A DNA stretch of 34,967 nucleotides from contig SFDQ01000015.1 in the NCBI GenBank assembly GCA_004558145.1, positions 1 through 34,967 of the forward strand, given 5' to 3'. The notes under the pieces were generated by a model that was given only the letters and a program-made list of their open reading frames with translations, was not told where the DNA came from and searched no databases. Shown piece by piece: positions 21,747 through 29,735 of this stretch. The stretch comes from Oscillospiraceae bacterium. GTDB taxonomy: Bacteria > Bacillota_A > Clostridia > Oscillospirales > Ruminococcaceae. The position numbers were made by a program, and so were the translations under genes. Position 1 is the stretch's first letter. Every line of letters begins with the position of its first letter.

Positions 21747-23246
21747 ATGAACTGTGTGAACAAAACAAAGGAACTTTTCCCGGCGGCTGCCCGCGGGGCA
21801 AAAAAGCTGGCCGCCGCCCTCTCCGGGCAGGCGGCGGGGCGCTGGGCCCTGCGCTTTTTCGCCGCCATGGTGGTGCTCACCCTGGCGGCCCGGGGCACCT
21901 CCGGCGCGGCCCTGCCCCGGGTGAGCCTCGCCACGCCTAATCGGGGCACCATCGTCCAGAAAGCCTCCGCCTCCGCCGAGATAACGGCGGGGGAGAGCGG
22001 TGCGCTGGAACTGCCCGCGGGCGTGACGGTGCGCGCCGTTTACGCCGCCGCGGGCCAGCAGCTGAAAGAGGGGGACGCCATCCTTCTGCTGGACCTGGAG
22101 CAGCTGCAGGACGAGCTGGACTCGGCAAAGGCTACCCGCTCCCAGCAGGAGGCGCAGCTGGCCCGGCTGAGCGCGTCCACCGCGCCGGACGGCAGTTCTG
22201 TGACTTCGGCCCAGCAGAGCCTGGACCGGGCGAAGGAGGACTACACCCGCACCGATGAGCGCACCGCCGCGGCGGTGGATGAGGCCAAGGCAGCCCTCGA
22301 GTCGGCCCAAACGGCCCGGGACGAGGCGGCCAAAACGCTGGAAGAGCTGGAAAGCCGGACCGACCCCGCCCCCACGGAGGAAGAGTTGGCGGCGGCCCGC
22401 GGCGCGCTGGAAGAGGCCGAGACCGCCCTTTCCGGGGCAAAACAGGCGGTGGACAGCGCCGAGACCAGCCGGGAGGACTCGATGCTCTCGGCAAAGCGCA
22501 GCGTGGAAAACGCCGAGAGCAGCCTTGCCCAGGCAAACGAGGCCTATTCCCAGGCCCAGGCCAGCGCGTCGCTGACGGCTCAGTCCAACGCCGCCGAGGC
22601 CGAAGCCCTGCGGCTGGAAAAGGAAACGAACGATGAAAAAATCGACCTGCTCACCTCCCTTGTGGAGGCGGGCGGTTTGGTGAGCGCTCCCCGGGACGCT
22701 CTGCTCACCGTGTGCACTGTGGAGCAGGGCCAGCCCTGCCCGGAAGGGGAGTGCCTGCAGCTGGCCAAAGAGGACAGCGAGATGCTGGTGCAGTTCACGC
22801 TGCCCGCCGAACAGGCGGAAAAGATCGCCGCCGGGCTGTCTGTCACTGTCACCCAGGGCTCCGCCAGCGCCGAGGCCGCGGTGCGCACGGTGGAGACGGA
22901 CGAGGAGAAGGAGACGGGCCTCGTCACGGCGGTGCTGGACGAAACGGCGTCGGGCTTCAAGGCGGGCACAGCCCAGGCGGAACTGGTGTTCTCCCGCACT
23001 GCCTATGACCTCTGCCTGCCGGTGTCGGCCATTCGGCAGGACGGCCAGGGCAGCTATGTGCTGGCGGTGGAGGAGACCCAAAACGCCTTCGGCCTCTCCC
23101 TCACCGCCCTGCGGGTGCCGGTGACGGTGAAAGAGGTGGACAGCGACGGCCAGTACGCCGCGGTGGAGGGCTCCATCAGCGGCGGGGTCATCGTCTCCTC
23201 CAACCGCGCGGTCAGCCCCGGCGCGTCGGTGAGGACGGAAGAATGA
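21747..23246 (+). CDS. HlyD-like membrane fusion (efflux adaptor) protein
   Basis: 499 residues: N-terminal TM near 30-50, a split lipoyl-type strand block (VSLATPNRGTIVQKASASAEI...GQQLKEGDAILLLD), a long Ala/Glu-rich coiled coil (about 110-300), and a C-terminal beta-barrel with membrane-proximal strands (FTLPAEQAEKIAAGLSVTV..., LPVSAIRQDGQGSYVLAVE). These adaptors normally work with MacB- or ABC-type exporters. The start at ATG 21747, 4 bases after the permease stop, has only a weak ribosome binding site; in-frame ATG 21732 is an alternative. Its stop overlaps the next start as ATGA. An efflux-type adaptor inside an importer-like operon is unusual. Confidence 0.85.
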   Translation: MNCVNKTKELFPAAARGAKKLAAALSGQAAGRWALRFFAAMVVLTLAARGTSGAALPRVSLATPNRGTIVQKASASAEITAGESGALELPAGVTVRAVYAAAGQQLKEGDAILLLDLEQLQDELDSAKATRSQQEAQLARLSASTAPDGSSVTSAQQSLDRAKEDYTRTDERTAAAVDEAKAALESAQTARDEAAKTLEELESRTDPAPTEEELAAARGALEEAETALSGAKQAVDSAETSREDSMLSAKRSVENAESSLAQANEAYSQAQASASLTAQSNAAEAEALRLEKETNDEKIDLLTSLVEAGGLVSAPRDALLTVCTVEQGQPCPEGECLQLAKEDSEMLVQFTLPAEQAEKIAAGLSVTVTQGSASAEAAVRTVETDEEKETGLVTAVLDETASGFKAGTAQAELVFSRTAYDLCLPVSAIRQDGQGSYVLAVEETQNAFGLSLTALRVPVTVKEVDSDGQYAAVEGSISGGVIVSSNRAVSPGASVRTEE

Positions 23247-24289
23247 GGCGGCTGGTCACGGCCCTCGCGGCGCTGGCTCTGCTGCTGCTCACCGCCGCCG
23301 GCATGAAAAACGCGGACGCATTGGCCCAAAACTGCCGCAGTGTCAGCCTGCGCTATAGCCAGCCCATCGCCGCCGAAACGGCCGAGGCCGCTCGGGAAAA
23401 ACAGCCGGACCTCACCTTCTGGTGCGAGGAGACCGCCACCCTCGCCGCCTCCTGGCGGCAGACGGAGGCCGCCGTGCTGTATTACTGGGGGGACGCGTCT
23501 CTGGTGTGGGGCGCGGACTGTCTCTCCGGCGGCATGCCCGCCCCGCTGGACGCCGGCGGCTGCGCGGTGTCCACCGCTCTCGCGTGGCAGCTGTTCGGCA
23601 GCGAGGACGCGGTGGGGCTGACCCTTTCCTGGGAAAATACGGAGTACACTGTGCGGGGCGTGTTCGAGAGCGAGGAGCCCGTCGCCCTTCTGCCAAAGGC
23701 GGACGCTGCCTTCACGGCGGCGGAGCTGCCCGCGGAGGGGGACGCGGGCGAAGACCCGGCGGCCCGGGTGGACGCCTGCCTTGTGAAAAGCGGCCTGCCG
23801 GAGCCGGACTGGCGGCTCTACACCGCCCTGCCCGCCGCACTGGCGCGGGGGCTGGCATGGCTGCCGCTGGCCTTCGGGGCGGCGGTGCTGGCGTCGGCAC
23901 TGATGCGCCGGGCGGCGCGCCTTTCCTTCCCCGCAAGGGACGCGGTGTTCTTCGCCCTGCTGGGCGCGGCGGCGCTGGCGCTGCCTGCCTTCTTTTCGGT
24001 CTGGCCCTCCTGGCTTACCCCCAGCCGCTGGAGCGATTTCTCCTGGTGGAGCCAGACCGCCGGCCAGCTTTCGGAGATGGGCGAGGCTTTCCTCACCGCC
24101 CCGTGCGCAGGGCGGGACCTGGCCGTCAAGACAGGGCTTTTGGCACAGGTGGGGCTGGCCCTGCTGCAATGCGCCTTGTGCGAAGTGCTGCGCTGCCGGT
24201 TTCGGGCGTCGGAAATGCGGCTGCCCCGAACGGTTGCCCCCGCGCAGGCGGTCTGTTATAATGAAACAGACGAGGAGGCGGCGTGCTGA
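23243..24289 (+). CDS. MacB/FtsX-like membrane protein, no linked ATPase
   Basis: 348 residues with the topology of type VII (MacB/FtsX) permeases. TM1 is near 3-20, an outside domain of about 170 residues contains CAVSTALAWQLFGSEDAVGLTLSWENTEYTVRGVF (typical of the MacB periplasmic core), and three more TM helices lie near 198-222, 235-258 and 293-315. Coupled to the adaptor gene by a 4-base overlap, so the two probably form an export or mechanotransmission complex. MacB systems need an ATPase, and none is encoded in this operon. The last codons contain the promoter of the next gene. Homology is inferred from motif and topology, not from a search. Confidence 0.68.
   Translation: MRRLVTALAALALLLLTAAGMKNADALAQNCRSVSLRYSQPIAAETAEAAREKQPDLTFWCEETATLAASWRQTEAAVLYYWGDASLVWGADCLSGGMPAPLDAGGCAVSTALAWQLFGSEDAVGLTLSWENTEYTVRGVFESEEPVALLPKADAAFTAAELPAEGDAGEDPAARVDACLVKSGLPEPDWRLYTALPAALARGLAWLPLAFGAAVLASALMRRAARLSFPARDAVFFALLGAAALALPAFFSVWPSWLTPSRWSDFSWWSQTAGQLSEMGEAFLTAPCAGRDLAVKTGLLAQVGLALLQCALCEVLRCRFRASEMRLPRTVAPAQAVCYNETDEEAAC
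24234..24262 (+). promoter_or_regulatory. Promoter of the DUF3048 lipoprotein gene
   Basis: TTGCCC (24234-24239), a 17-bp spacer and perfect TATAAT (24257-24262) with extended TG at 24254-24255. It lies inside the 3' end of the MacB-like gene, so the next gene can be expressed independently of module 2. Confidence 0.75.
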
Positions 24290-24326
24290 CCGCCTTCAAT
24301 AAAACCGAATACAAGGGGGCAACGCA

Positions 24327-25529
24327 ATGAAGCGTTTGTTGTGCATCCTGATGGCGCTGGCCATGTCGGCCAGCCTGTTCACCGCCTGCGGCGGCGACGA
24401 GACCACCACTTCCGGCGGCGGCAAAGAGCCCGCTGCGCAGGCCACGCCGGAACCCACGCCGGAACCTTACGAGGCCAACGTCCTCACCGGCTACGAAAAG
24501 GACGCGGACTATCCCGAAGGCCAGCGCATCACCGCGGTGATGGTGAACAACATCACCCAGTGCCGGCCTCAGCGGGGCCTGTCCGCGGCGGACATGCTCT
24601 TTGAGATCAAGGTGGAGGGCGGCATCACCCGCTTCATGGCCCTCTTCACCGACTACAACGCCATCCCCGACATCGGGCCCATCCGTTCCGCCCGCGACCA
24701 GTTCTTCCGGCTGGTGCTGCCCTGGCAGCCGCTCTACGTTCACGTCGGCCAGAGCGTGGTGCAAACGGAGTACATCACCAACTACAACTACGACGAGTGG
24801 AACCTGGAAGGCAAGTACGACAGCAACCTCATCTACCGTGACCGCGACCGTGTGAACTGGGCGGGCAACAGCGTGGCCACCGAGCACACCGCCTACACCA
24901 ACGGCCAGCTCATCGCGGATTATGTGGAGCGCCACGATGTGGACGACCGCCGCATGTACAACTCCACCTTCTTCGACTTCGTGGACTACCGCGAGCCGGC
25001 GAAGGAGCTCACCGGCGAGCATCTGGAGGACGGCGCCAGCCCCGACGCGGGCCGTGTGACCATCCGCCACTCCCAGGCCTACCGCACCCAGTTCGACTAT
25101 GACTCCAGCCTCGGCCAGTACGCCATGGCCCAGTATTACTCCACCAAGGGCAGCTATATGGACACGGTGGACGAGAACAACGGCCAGCAGCTGATGTTCG
25201 ACAATCTGGTCATCCTTTTCACCGACCTTCATGCCTATCCCGGCCACACCACCGACCTGCAGTACGCCGAGTACAGCTGGGGCGGCGTGGGCTACTACTG
25301 CTACGGCGGCAAGATCGAGCGCATCCGCTGGCAGAAGGGCACCCCGCTGGACACCCTGCGCCTTGTGGATTTTGAGACCGAAGAGCCTTTTGAGATCAAC
25401 TGCGGCAAGACCTATGTGACCGTGGTGGACGAGGACGAGATCCCCGGCTTCAGCTGGGAGTCTCTGGCGACCGCCCAGGACGTGCAGGAGACCCCCACCA
25501 GCGAGACCTTTGTGGAGACCGAAGATTAA
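24327..25529 (+). CDS. DUF3048 (YerB-like) lipoprotein
   Basis: 400 residues, signal peptide with lipobox LFTAC (C21), then a Gly/Pro/Glu linker with TPEPTPEPYE. The body carries YerB/DUF3048 hallmarks: TAVMVNNITQCRPQRGLSAADMLFEIKVEGGITRFMALF, IPDIGPIRSAR, and in the second half NLVILFTDLHAYPG and a beta-rich end. Members are surface lipoproteins of Firmicutes with no established activity. GGGGGC ribosome binding site, own promoter, followed by a terminator. Confidence 0.9.
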   Translation: MKRLLCILMALAMSASLFTACGGDETTTSGGGKEPAAQATPEPTPEPYEANVLTGYEKDADYPEGQRITAVMVNNITQCRPQRGLSAADMLFEIKVEGGITRFMALFTDYNAIPDIGPIRSARDQFFRLVLPWQPLYVHVGQSVVQTEYITNYNYDEWNLEGKYDSNLIYRDRDRVNWAGNSVATEHTAYTNGQLIADYVERHDVDDRRMYNSTFFDFVDYREPAKELTGEHLEDGASPDAGRVTIRHSQAYRTQFDYDSSLGQYAMAQYYSTKGSYMDTVDENNGQQLMFDNLVILFTDLHAYPGHTTDLQYAEYSWGGVGYYCYGGKIERIRWQKGTPLDTLRLVDFETEEPFEINCGKTYVTVVDEDEIPGFSWESLATAQDVQETPTSETFVETED

Positions 25530-25550
25530 AACAGCCTTCGCGCTTGCATC

Positions 25551-25594
25551 AAAAACGGCGGCAGACCCCGAAAGGGCCTGCCGCCGTTTGTTTT
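25551..25594. terminator. Terminator between convergent genes
   Basis: A 12-bp stem (25553-25564 with 25578-25589), loop ACCCCGAAAGGGC (which can fold further), T-rich on the right and A-run on the left, so usable in both directions for the DUF3048 and LacI-family genes. Confidence 0.9.
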
Positions 25595-25595
25595 G

Positions 25596-26645
25596 TCATT
25601 GCTTGGGTTTTGCGCTGAACCGCTTCACAAGGCAGGTGGAAACGGTGGTGTGCAGAATGCCCACCGAAGCCATGCGGTGGGGCGCTTCGCCGTGCTTGAT
25701 GCGGCGGTCCAGATGCTCCACCGCCACCATGCCCAGTTCCTCCTTGAAGGCGTGGATGGTGGTCAGCGGCGGGTCCAGCATCTCGCACATGGGAATGTCG
25801 TCGAATCCGATGACCGAGATGTCGTCCGGCACGTGGATGTGGTGCTTTTTCAGCGCACGGATGACCGCCGCGGCCAGAATGTCGTTCTCGGCAAACAGCG
25901 CGTCGGGCAGTTCGGGCGAACCTTTCAGCCAGGCGTCAAAATCCTGGAACGCCCCTTCGGAGGAGATGTCCACCTCGATGGAGAGCGCCGGCTCCAGCCC
26001 CGCATGCCGCAGGGCGGTGCGGGCGCCTTTTTCCCGGTCGTCCAGGTTGGGGATGCGCTGCTTTGCCTTCACATAGCCGATGCGCCGGTGGCCGATGCTC
26101 AAAAGATACTCCATCGCCGCCTTGGCCCCGCCGTAGCAGTCGTTGGTGATGCTGTCCACCTTGTGGGCCAGCACGGGGCTGTCCACCACCACCACCGGCG
26201 TGTCGCCCAAAAACTCGAACAGCTGCTCCACATCCGGCAGCTGGGCCTCGGTGATGTCGGTGCCCAGCAGGATGACCCCGTCGGCGTTGCGCACAAAGTC
26301 CCAGGCCAGGGGAGAGCCGATCTCCTCGGCGCTGAGGTAGCGCACCTGGGTGCTGTAACCCAGCTCGGTGGCCCGTGCCTCCACTCCCTGCAGCACGAAG
26401 GAGGAGAAAGAGGTGTGTTCCGCGATGCGCACGATGCGCCCGGCATAGCGCACAAAGCAGATGGTCTGGCTGGCCGCGGGCACGCTGACGGCGCCGGGCC
26501 GGGAATAGCCCATCTGCATGGCGGTCTCCAGCACAAGGGCGCGGGTGCTCTCGCTCACGCCGGGTTTGCCGTTGAGCGCCAGCGACACGGCAGACGGGGA
26601 GATATTCAGTTTTGCGGCGATCTCCTTTGCAGTCACAGCGGCCAT
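25596..26645 (-). CDS. LacI-family transcriptional regulator of the sugar operon
   Basis: 349 residues. The N-terminal HTH is VTAKEIAAKLNISPSAVSLALNGKPGVSESTR (about 4-35), and the hinge helix follows. The ligand-binding domain of periplasmic-binding fold runs from about 55, with LLGTDITEAQ, VVVVDSPV, SITNDCYGG, GHRRIGYV, DALFAENDILAAAVIRAL and ISVIGFDDIPMC. The ATG at 26645-26643 follows GGAGGGG; the longer frame adds only 13 residues upstream of the HTH. Divergent from the ChvE-like operon at 26971, it most likely represses that operon and responds to the imported sugar or a phosphorylated product. Confidence 0.93.
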   Translation of the reverse strand: MAAVTAKEIAAKLNISPSAVSLALNGKPGVSESTRALVLETAMQMGYSRPGAVSVPAASQTICFVRYAGRIVRIAEHTSFSSFVLQGVEARATELGYSTQVRYLSAEEIGSPLAWDFVRNADGVILLGTDITEAQLPDVEQLFEFLGDTPVVVVDSPVLAHKVDSITNDCYGGAKAAMEYLLSIGHRRIGYVKAKQRIPNLDDREKGARTALRHAGLEPALSIEVDISSEGAFQDFDAWLKGSPELPDALFAENDILAAAVIRALKKHHIHVPDDISVIGFDDIPMCEMLDPPLTTIHAFKEELGMVAVEHLDRRIKHGEAPHRMASVGILHTTVSTCLVKRFSAKPKQ

Positions 26646-26682
26646 ACAGCGCCCCTCCGTTCCTTTAATAGAAATTATTTTC

Positions 26683-26711
26683 ATTATACTATTCCCCTAA
26701 AAGTAATTCAA
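26683..26711 (-). promoter_or_regulatory. Promoter of the LacI-family gene
   Basis: Minus strand TTGAAT (26711-26706), 17-bp spacer, perfect TATAAT (26688-26683). Confidence 0.75.
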
Positions 26712-26729
26712 TAAACTTTATATATAAAA

Positions 26730-26768
26730 TTTAGTTCTAAAATTTAGCTAAATTATTTAGAACACGCG
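26730..26768. promoter_or_regulatory. Candidate LacI-family operator cluster
   Basis: TTTAGTTCTAAA (26730-26741) and the perfect 14-bp palindrome AATTTAGCTAAATT (26741-26754) adjoin each other and share TTTAG/CTAAA arms. Around them GTTCTAAA and TTTAGAAC form a wider inverted repeat (26734-26763). A related CTAAA pair occurs in the operon promoter spacer (26889-26904). The central GC of the perfect palindrome is less common than the CG typical of LacI operators. Confidence 0.55.
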
Positions 26769-26877
26769 AGAGCCCTAAAACACAGTGCAGCCGCGGAATT
26801 CTATGGTGTATTGCACATAAATAATTCTGTAATTTCAATAGTTTTTAACAAAGTGTTGCTTTTTGCTCATTTTTTGA

Positions 26878-26906
26878 TTGACAAAAAGCTAAACAAGAAC
26901 TAAAAT
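26878..26906 (+). promoter_or_regulatory. Promoter of the monosaccharide operon
   Basis: Perfect TTGACA (26878-26883), 17-bp spacer, TAAAAT (26901-26906). The spacer and -10 contain two CTAAA half-sites, where a repressor could bind. Confidence 0.85.
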
Positions 26907-26917
26907 TTACTCAAGAA

Positions 26918-26935
26918 GCAGCGGGAGCCCGCTGC
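26918..26935 (+). other. 5' leader hairpin
   Basis: GCAGCGGGAGCCCGCTGC folds as a 7-bp stem with a GAGC loop, close to the expected 5' end of the operon mRNA and about 35 bases before the start codon. It lacks a T-tract, so it is not a terminator; a 5' mRNA stabiliser is plausible. Confidence 0.5.
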
Positions 26936-26970
26936 AAAAGCAAACATCATACAAAGAAGGAGAGCTTACC

Positions 26971-28092
26971 ATGAAAAAGATTCTTGCATTGGTCATGGCC
27001 GCAGCGATGGCGTTGTCTCTGGCTGCCTGCGGCGGCACTACTTCCACGCCCGCTTCCACCGGCGACAGCACCCCCGCCAGCGAGCCCGCTTCCGTGGCTG
27101 CCGAGGGAGGCAATCTGGTTGGCGTCGCGATGCCCACCAAGGACCTGCAGCGCTGGAATCAGGACGGCGAGAACATGAAGGCTCAGCTGGAGGCCGCGGG
27201 CTACACCGTCGACCTGCAGTACGCCGCCAACGACATCCCCACCCAGGTCTCTCAGATCGAGAACATGATCGCCAACGGCTGTGAAGTGCTGGTCATCGCC
27301 TCCATCGACGGCGAGGCCCTGGGCACCGCGCTGGATCAGGCCAAAGAGGCCGGCATCCCCGTCATCGCCTACGACCGCCTGATCATGAACTCCGACGCCG
27401 TGAGCTACTACGCCACCTTCGACAACTGGAACGTGGGCGTCAAGCAGGGCGAGTTCATCGTTGACGCTCTGGATCTGGAGAACGCCGGCGACAAGACCTA
27501 CAACATCGAATACATCACCGGCGACCCCGGCGACAACAACATCAACTTCTTCTTCGACGGCGCGCTGAGCGTGCTGCAGCCCTACATCGACGCCGGCACC
27601 CTGGTCTGCCCCTCCGGCCAGACCGAGAAGCAGACCGTCGCCACCGCCAACTGGGCGTCCGACGCTGCTCAGGCCCGCTTTGAGAACATCCTGGCCTCCT
27701 ACTACGCCGACGGCACCAACCTGGACGTGGTCCTGGCTTCCAACGACTCCACCGCTCTGGGCGTTGCCAACGCTCTGGCTTCCTCCTACACCGGCGAGTA
27801 TCCCGTTCTGACCGGTCAGGACTGCGACATCGCCAACGTGAAGAACATCGTGGCCGGCACCCAGTCCATGTCCGTCTTCAAGGACACCCGCGACCTGGCT
27901 GCCAAGACCGTTGAGATGGTCGATGCGCTGATGAAGGGCACCGAGCCTCCCGTCAACGACACCGAGACCTACGACAACGGCACCGGCGTCATCCCCAGCT
28001 ACCTGTGCGAGCCTGTTGTCTGCACCAGCGAGAACGTTCAGGAACTGCTGATCGACTCCGGCTACTACACCGAGGCTGACCTGGCTGCCTAA
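26971..28092 (+). CDS. chvE: ChvE-like monosaccharide-binding lipoprotein
   Basis: 373 residues, lipobox SLAAC (C20), Ser/Thr/Pro linker, then a class I periplasmic-binding fold: LVGVAMPTKDLQRWNQDGENMKAQLE, QVSQIENMIANGCEVLVIASIDGEAL, GIPVIAYDRLI, YNIEYITGDPGDNN, LDVVLASNDSTALGVANAL and YPVLTGQDCDIANVKNI. These are ChvE/multiple-sugar-binding features, so likely ligands are D-xylose, L-arabinose, D-galactose, D-glucose or similar. It delivers sugar to the GguA/GguB-like transporter encoded next. Codons look optimised, as expected for an abundant binding protein. An intercistronic hairpin follows. GAAGGAGAG precedes the start. Confidence 0.93.
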   Translation: MKKILALVMAAAMALSLAACGGTTSTPASTGDSTPASEPASVAAEGGNLVGVAMPTKDLQRWNQDGENMKAQLEAAGYTVDLQYAANDIPTQVSQIENMIANGCEVLVIASIDGEALGTALDQAKEAGIPVIAYDRLIMNSDAVSYYATFDNWNVGVKQGEFIVDALDLENAGDKTYNIEYITGDPGDNNINFFFDGALSVLQPYIDAGTLVCPSGQTEKQTVATANWASDAAQARFENILASYYADGTNLDVVLASNDSTALGVANALASSYTGEYPVLTGQDCDIANVKNIVAGTQSMSVFKDTRDLAAKTVEMVDALMKGTEPPVNDTETYDNGTGVIPSYLCEPVVCTSENVQELLIDSGYYTEADLAA

Positions 28093-28120
28093 AGCCCGGC
28101 CGACCGAATAACCAAGCAAA

Positions 28121-28167
28121 CGAGTTCGGGCAAGGCGGGGGGCATCCCTGCCTTGCCCGAAAACTCG
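28121..28167 (+). other. Intercistronic hairpin after the binding-protein gene
   Basis: CGAGTTCGGGCAAGGC (28121-28136) pairs with 28150-28167, giving 16 bp with a two-A bulge, and no T-tract. Such stems after binding-protein genes usually protect the upstream mRNA or cause partial termination, so the binding protein exceeds the transporter in amount. Confidence 0.7.
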
Positions 28168-28184
28168 CCAAGTGGGGTGATACC

Positions 28185-29720
28185 TTGTCAGAAAATATTC
28201 TTGAAATGAAGAACATCACCAAGCTGTTTCCCGGCGTGCGCGCTCTGGACGACGTGAACCTGCAGGTGAAGAAAGGAACCATCCACGCCCTGGTGGGCGA
28301 AAACGGCGCGGGCAAGTCCACCTTGATGAACGTGCTCAGCGGCATTTACCCTTACGGCAGCTACTCCGGCGACATCGTCTACGAGGGCGAGGTGTGCAAG
28401 TTCGCCCGCATCACCGACAGCGAGGCCAAGGGCATCGTCATCATCCATCAGGAGCTGGCGCTGGTGCCCTACATGACCATCGGCGAGAACATGTTCCTGG
28501 GCAACGAGCGGGGCAAAAGCTTTTCCATCGATTGGGACACCACCTACGCCGAGGCCGACAAATACCTCAAGATCGTGGGCCTGTCCGAGTCTTCCCGCAC
28601 CCTCATCAAGGACATCGGCGTGGGCAAGCAGCAGCTGGTGGAGATCGCAAAAGCATTGGCCAAAAACGCCCGGCTGTTGATTTTGGACGAACCCACGTCC
28701 TCCCTCAACGAGTCGGATTCCCGGGCGCTTTTGGACCTGCTCTTGGATTTCAAGAAACAGGGCATGACCTGCATCATCATCTCCCACAAGCTCAACGAGG
28801 TGGCCTATGTGGCGGACGACATCACCGTCATCCGTGACGGCAAGACCATCGAGACCCTGCACAAGGGCGTGGACGACATCTCCGAGGACCGCATCATCCG
28901 GGGCATGGTGGGCCGCGAGCTCAGCGACCGCTTCCCCAAGCGGCCGGAGGGCACGGTGGGCGATGTGTGTATGGAGGTCAAAAACTGGACGGTCTATCAC
29001 CCCGTCTACCGGGAGAAAAAAGTGGTGGACGATGTTTCCCTCACCGTGCGAAAAGGCGAGGTGGTGGGCATCTCCGGCCTGATGGGCGCGGGGCGCACCG
29101 AGCTGGCCATGAGCCTGTTCGGCCACAGCTACGGCCACGGCATCCACGGCACCCTCATCATCAACGGCAAAGAAGTGCACCTGAAAAATGAGAAGGACGC
29201 CATCAAGCACGGCCTTGCCTACGTCACCGAAGACCGCAAGGGCAACGGCCTGATCCTGGGCAATCCCATCCGGGTGAACACCACCCTGGCCAACCTGGAA
29301 GAGGTTTGCAACCACGGCCAGATCGACCAGGACAAGGAATACTCCGTGTCCGACGACTACCGCCAGAAGCTGCGCACCAAGTGCACCGGCGTGGAGCAGA
29401 ACGTGGGCAACCTTTCCGGCGGCAACCAGCAGAAGGTGCTGCTGGCCAAGTGGATGTTCACCGACCCGGACATCCTCATTCTCGACGAGCCCACCCGCGG
29501 CATCGACGTGGGCGCCAAATACGAGATCTACTGCATCATCAACGAGCTGGTGGCGTCGGGCAAATCGGTGGTCATGATCTCCTCCGAACTGCCCGAGATC
29601 CTGGGCATGAGCGACCGCATCTATGTGATGAACGAGGGCCGCATCGTGGGCGAGTTCGCCCAAAAGGATGCCTCCCAGGAGAGCATCATGGCCTGCATCC
29701 TGAAATCCAGCAACAACTAA
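28185..29720 (+). CDS. gguA: Sugar ABC transporter ATPase, GguA/MmsA type
   Basis: 511 residues with two fused nucleotide-binding domains. Half 1 has Walker A GENGAGKS (38-45), Q loop, a signature-like VGKQQLVEIAKAL and Walker B LLILDEPTSSL. Half 2 has the degenerate Walker A GLMGAGRTE, signature LSGGNQQKVLLAKW (about 409-422) and Walker B ILILDEPTRGID, the usual asymmetry of MglA/RbsA/GguA proteins. The start is TTG 28185, chosen because GGGGTGAT lies just upstream and the alignment begins immediately (SENILEMKNITKLFPGV). It powers uptake through the permease at 29736. Confidence 0.93.
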   Translation: MSENILEMKNITKLFPGVRALDDVNLQVKKGTIHALVGENGAGKSTLMNVLSGIYPYGSYSGDIVYEGEVCKFARITDSEAKGIVIIHQELALVPYMTIGENMFLGNERGKSFSIDWDTTYAEADKYLKIVGLSESSRTLIKDIGVGKQQLVEIAKALAKNARLLILDEPTSSLNESDSRALLDLLLDFKKQGMTCIIISHKLNEVAYVADDITVIRDGKTIETLHKGVDDISEDRIIRGMVGRELSDRFPKRPEGTVGDVCMEVKNWTVYHPVYREKKVVDDVSLTVRKGEVVGISGLMGAGRTELAMSLFGHSYGHGIHGTLIINGKEVHLKNEKDAIKHGLAYVTEDRKGNGLILGNPIRVNTTLANLEEVCNHGQIDQDKEYSVSDDYRQKLRTKCTGVEQNVGNLSGGNQQKVLLAKWMFTDPDILILDEPTRGIDVGAKYEIYCIINELVASGKSVVMISSELPEILGMSDRIYVMNEGRIVGEFAQKDASQESIMACILKSSNN

Positions 29721-29735
29721 AGGAGTGCGCCCGTT

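Larger units (their letters stand above)
26646..26970. other. AT-rich divergent control region of the sugar operon
   Basis: 325 bases without a gene, sharply more AT-rich than the rest of the window. It holds the regulator promoter (26683-26711), a cluster of CTAAA/TTTAG palindromes (26730-26768), a GTGCA...TGCAC inverted pair around 26784-26815, the operon promoter (26878-26906) and a leader hairpin (26918-26935). No small reading frame is convincing. Confidence 0.75.

Noticed and set aside
26918..26935. Attenuator terminator in the sugar operon leader
   Set aside because: The stem is not followed by a T-tract and no competing stem is visible.
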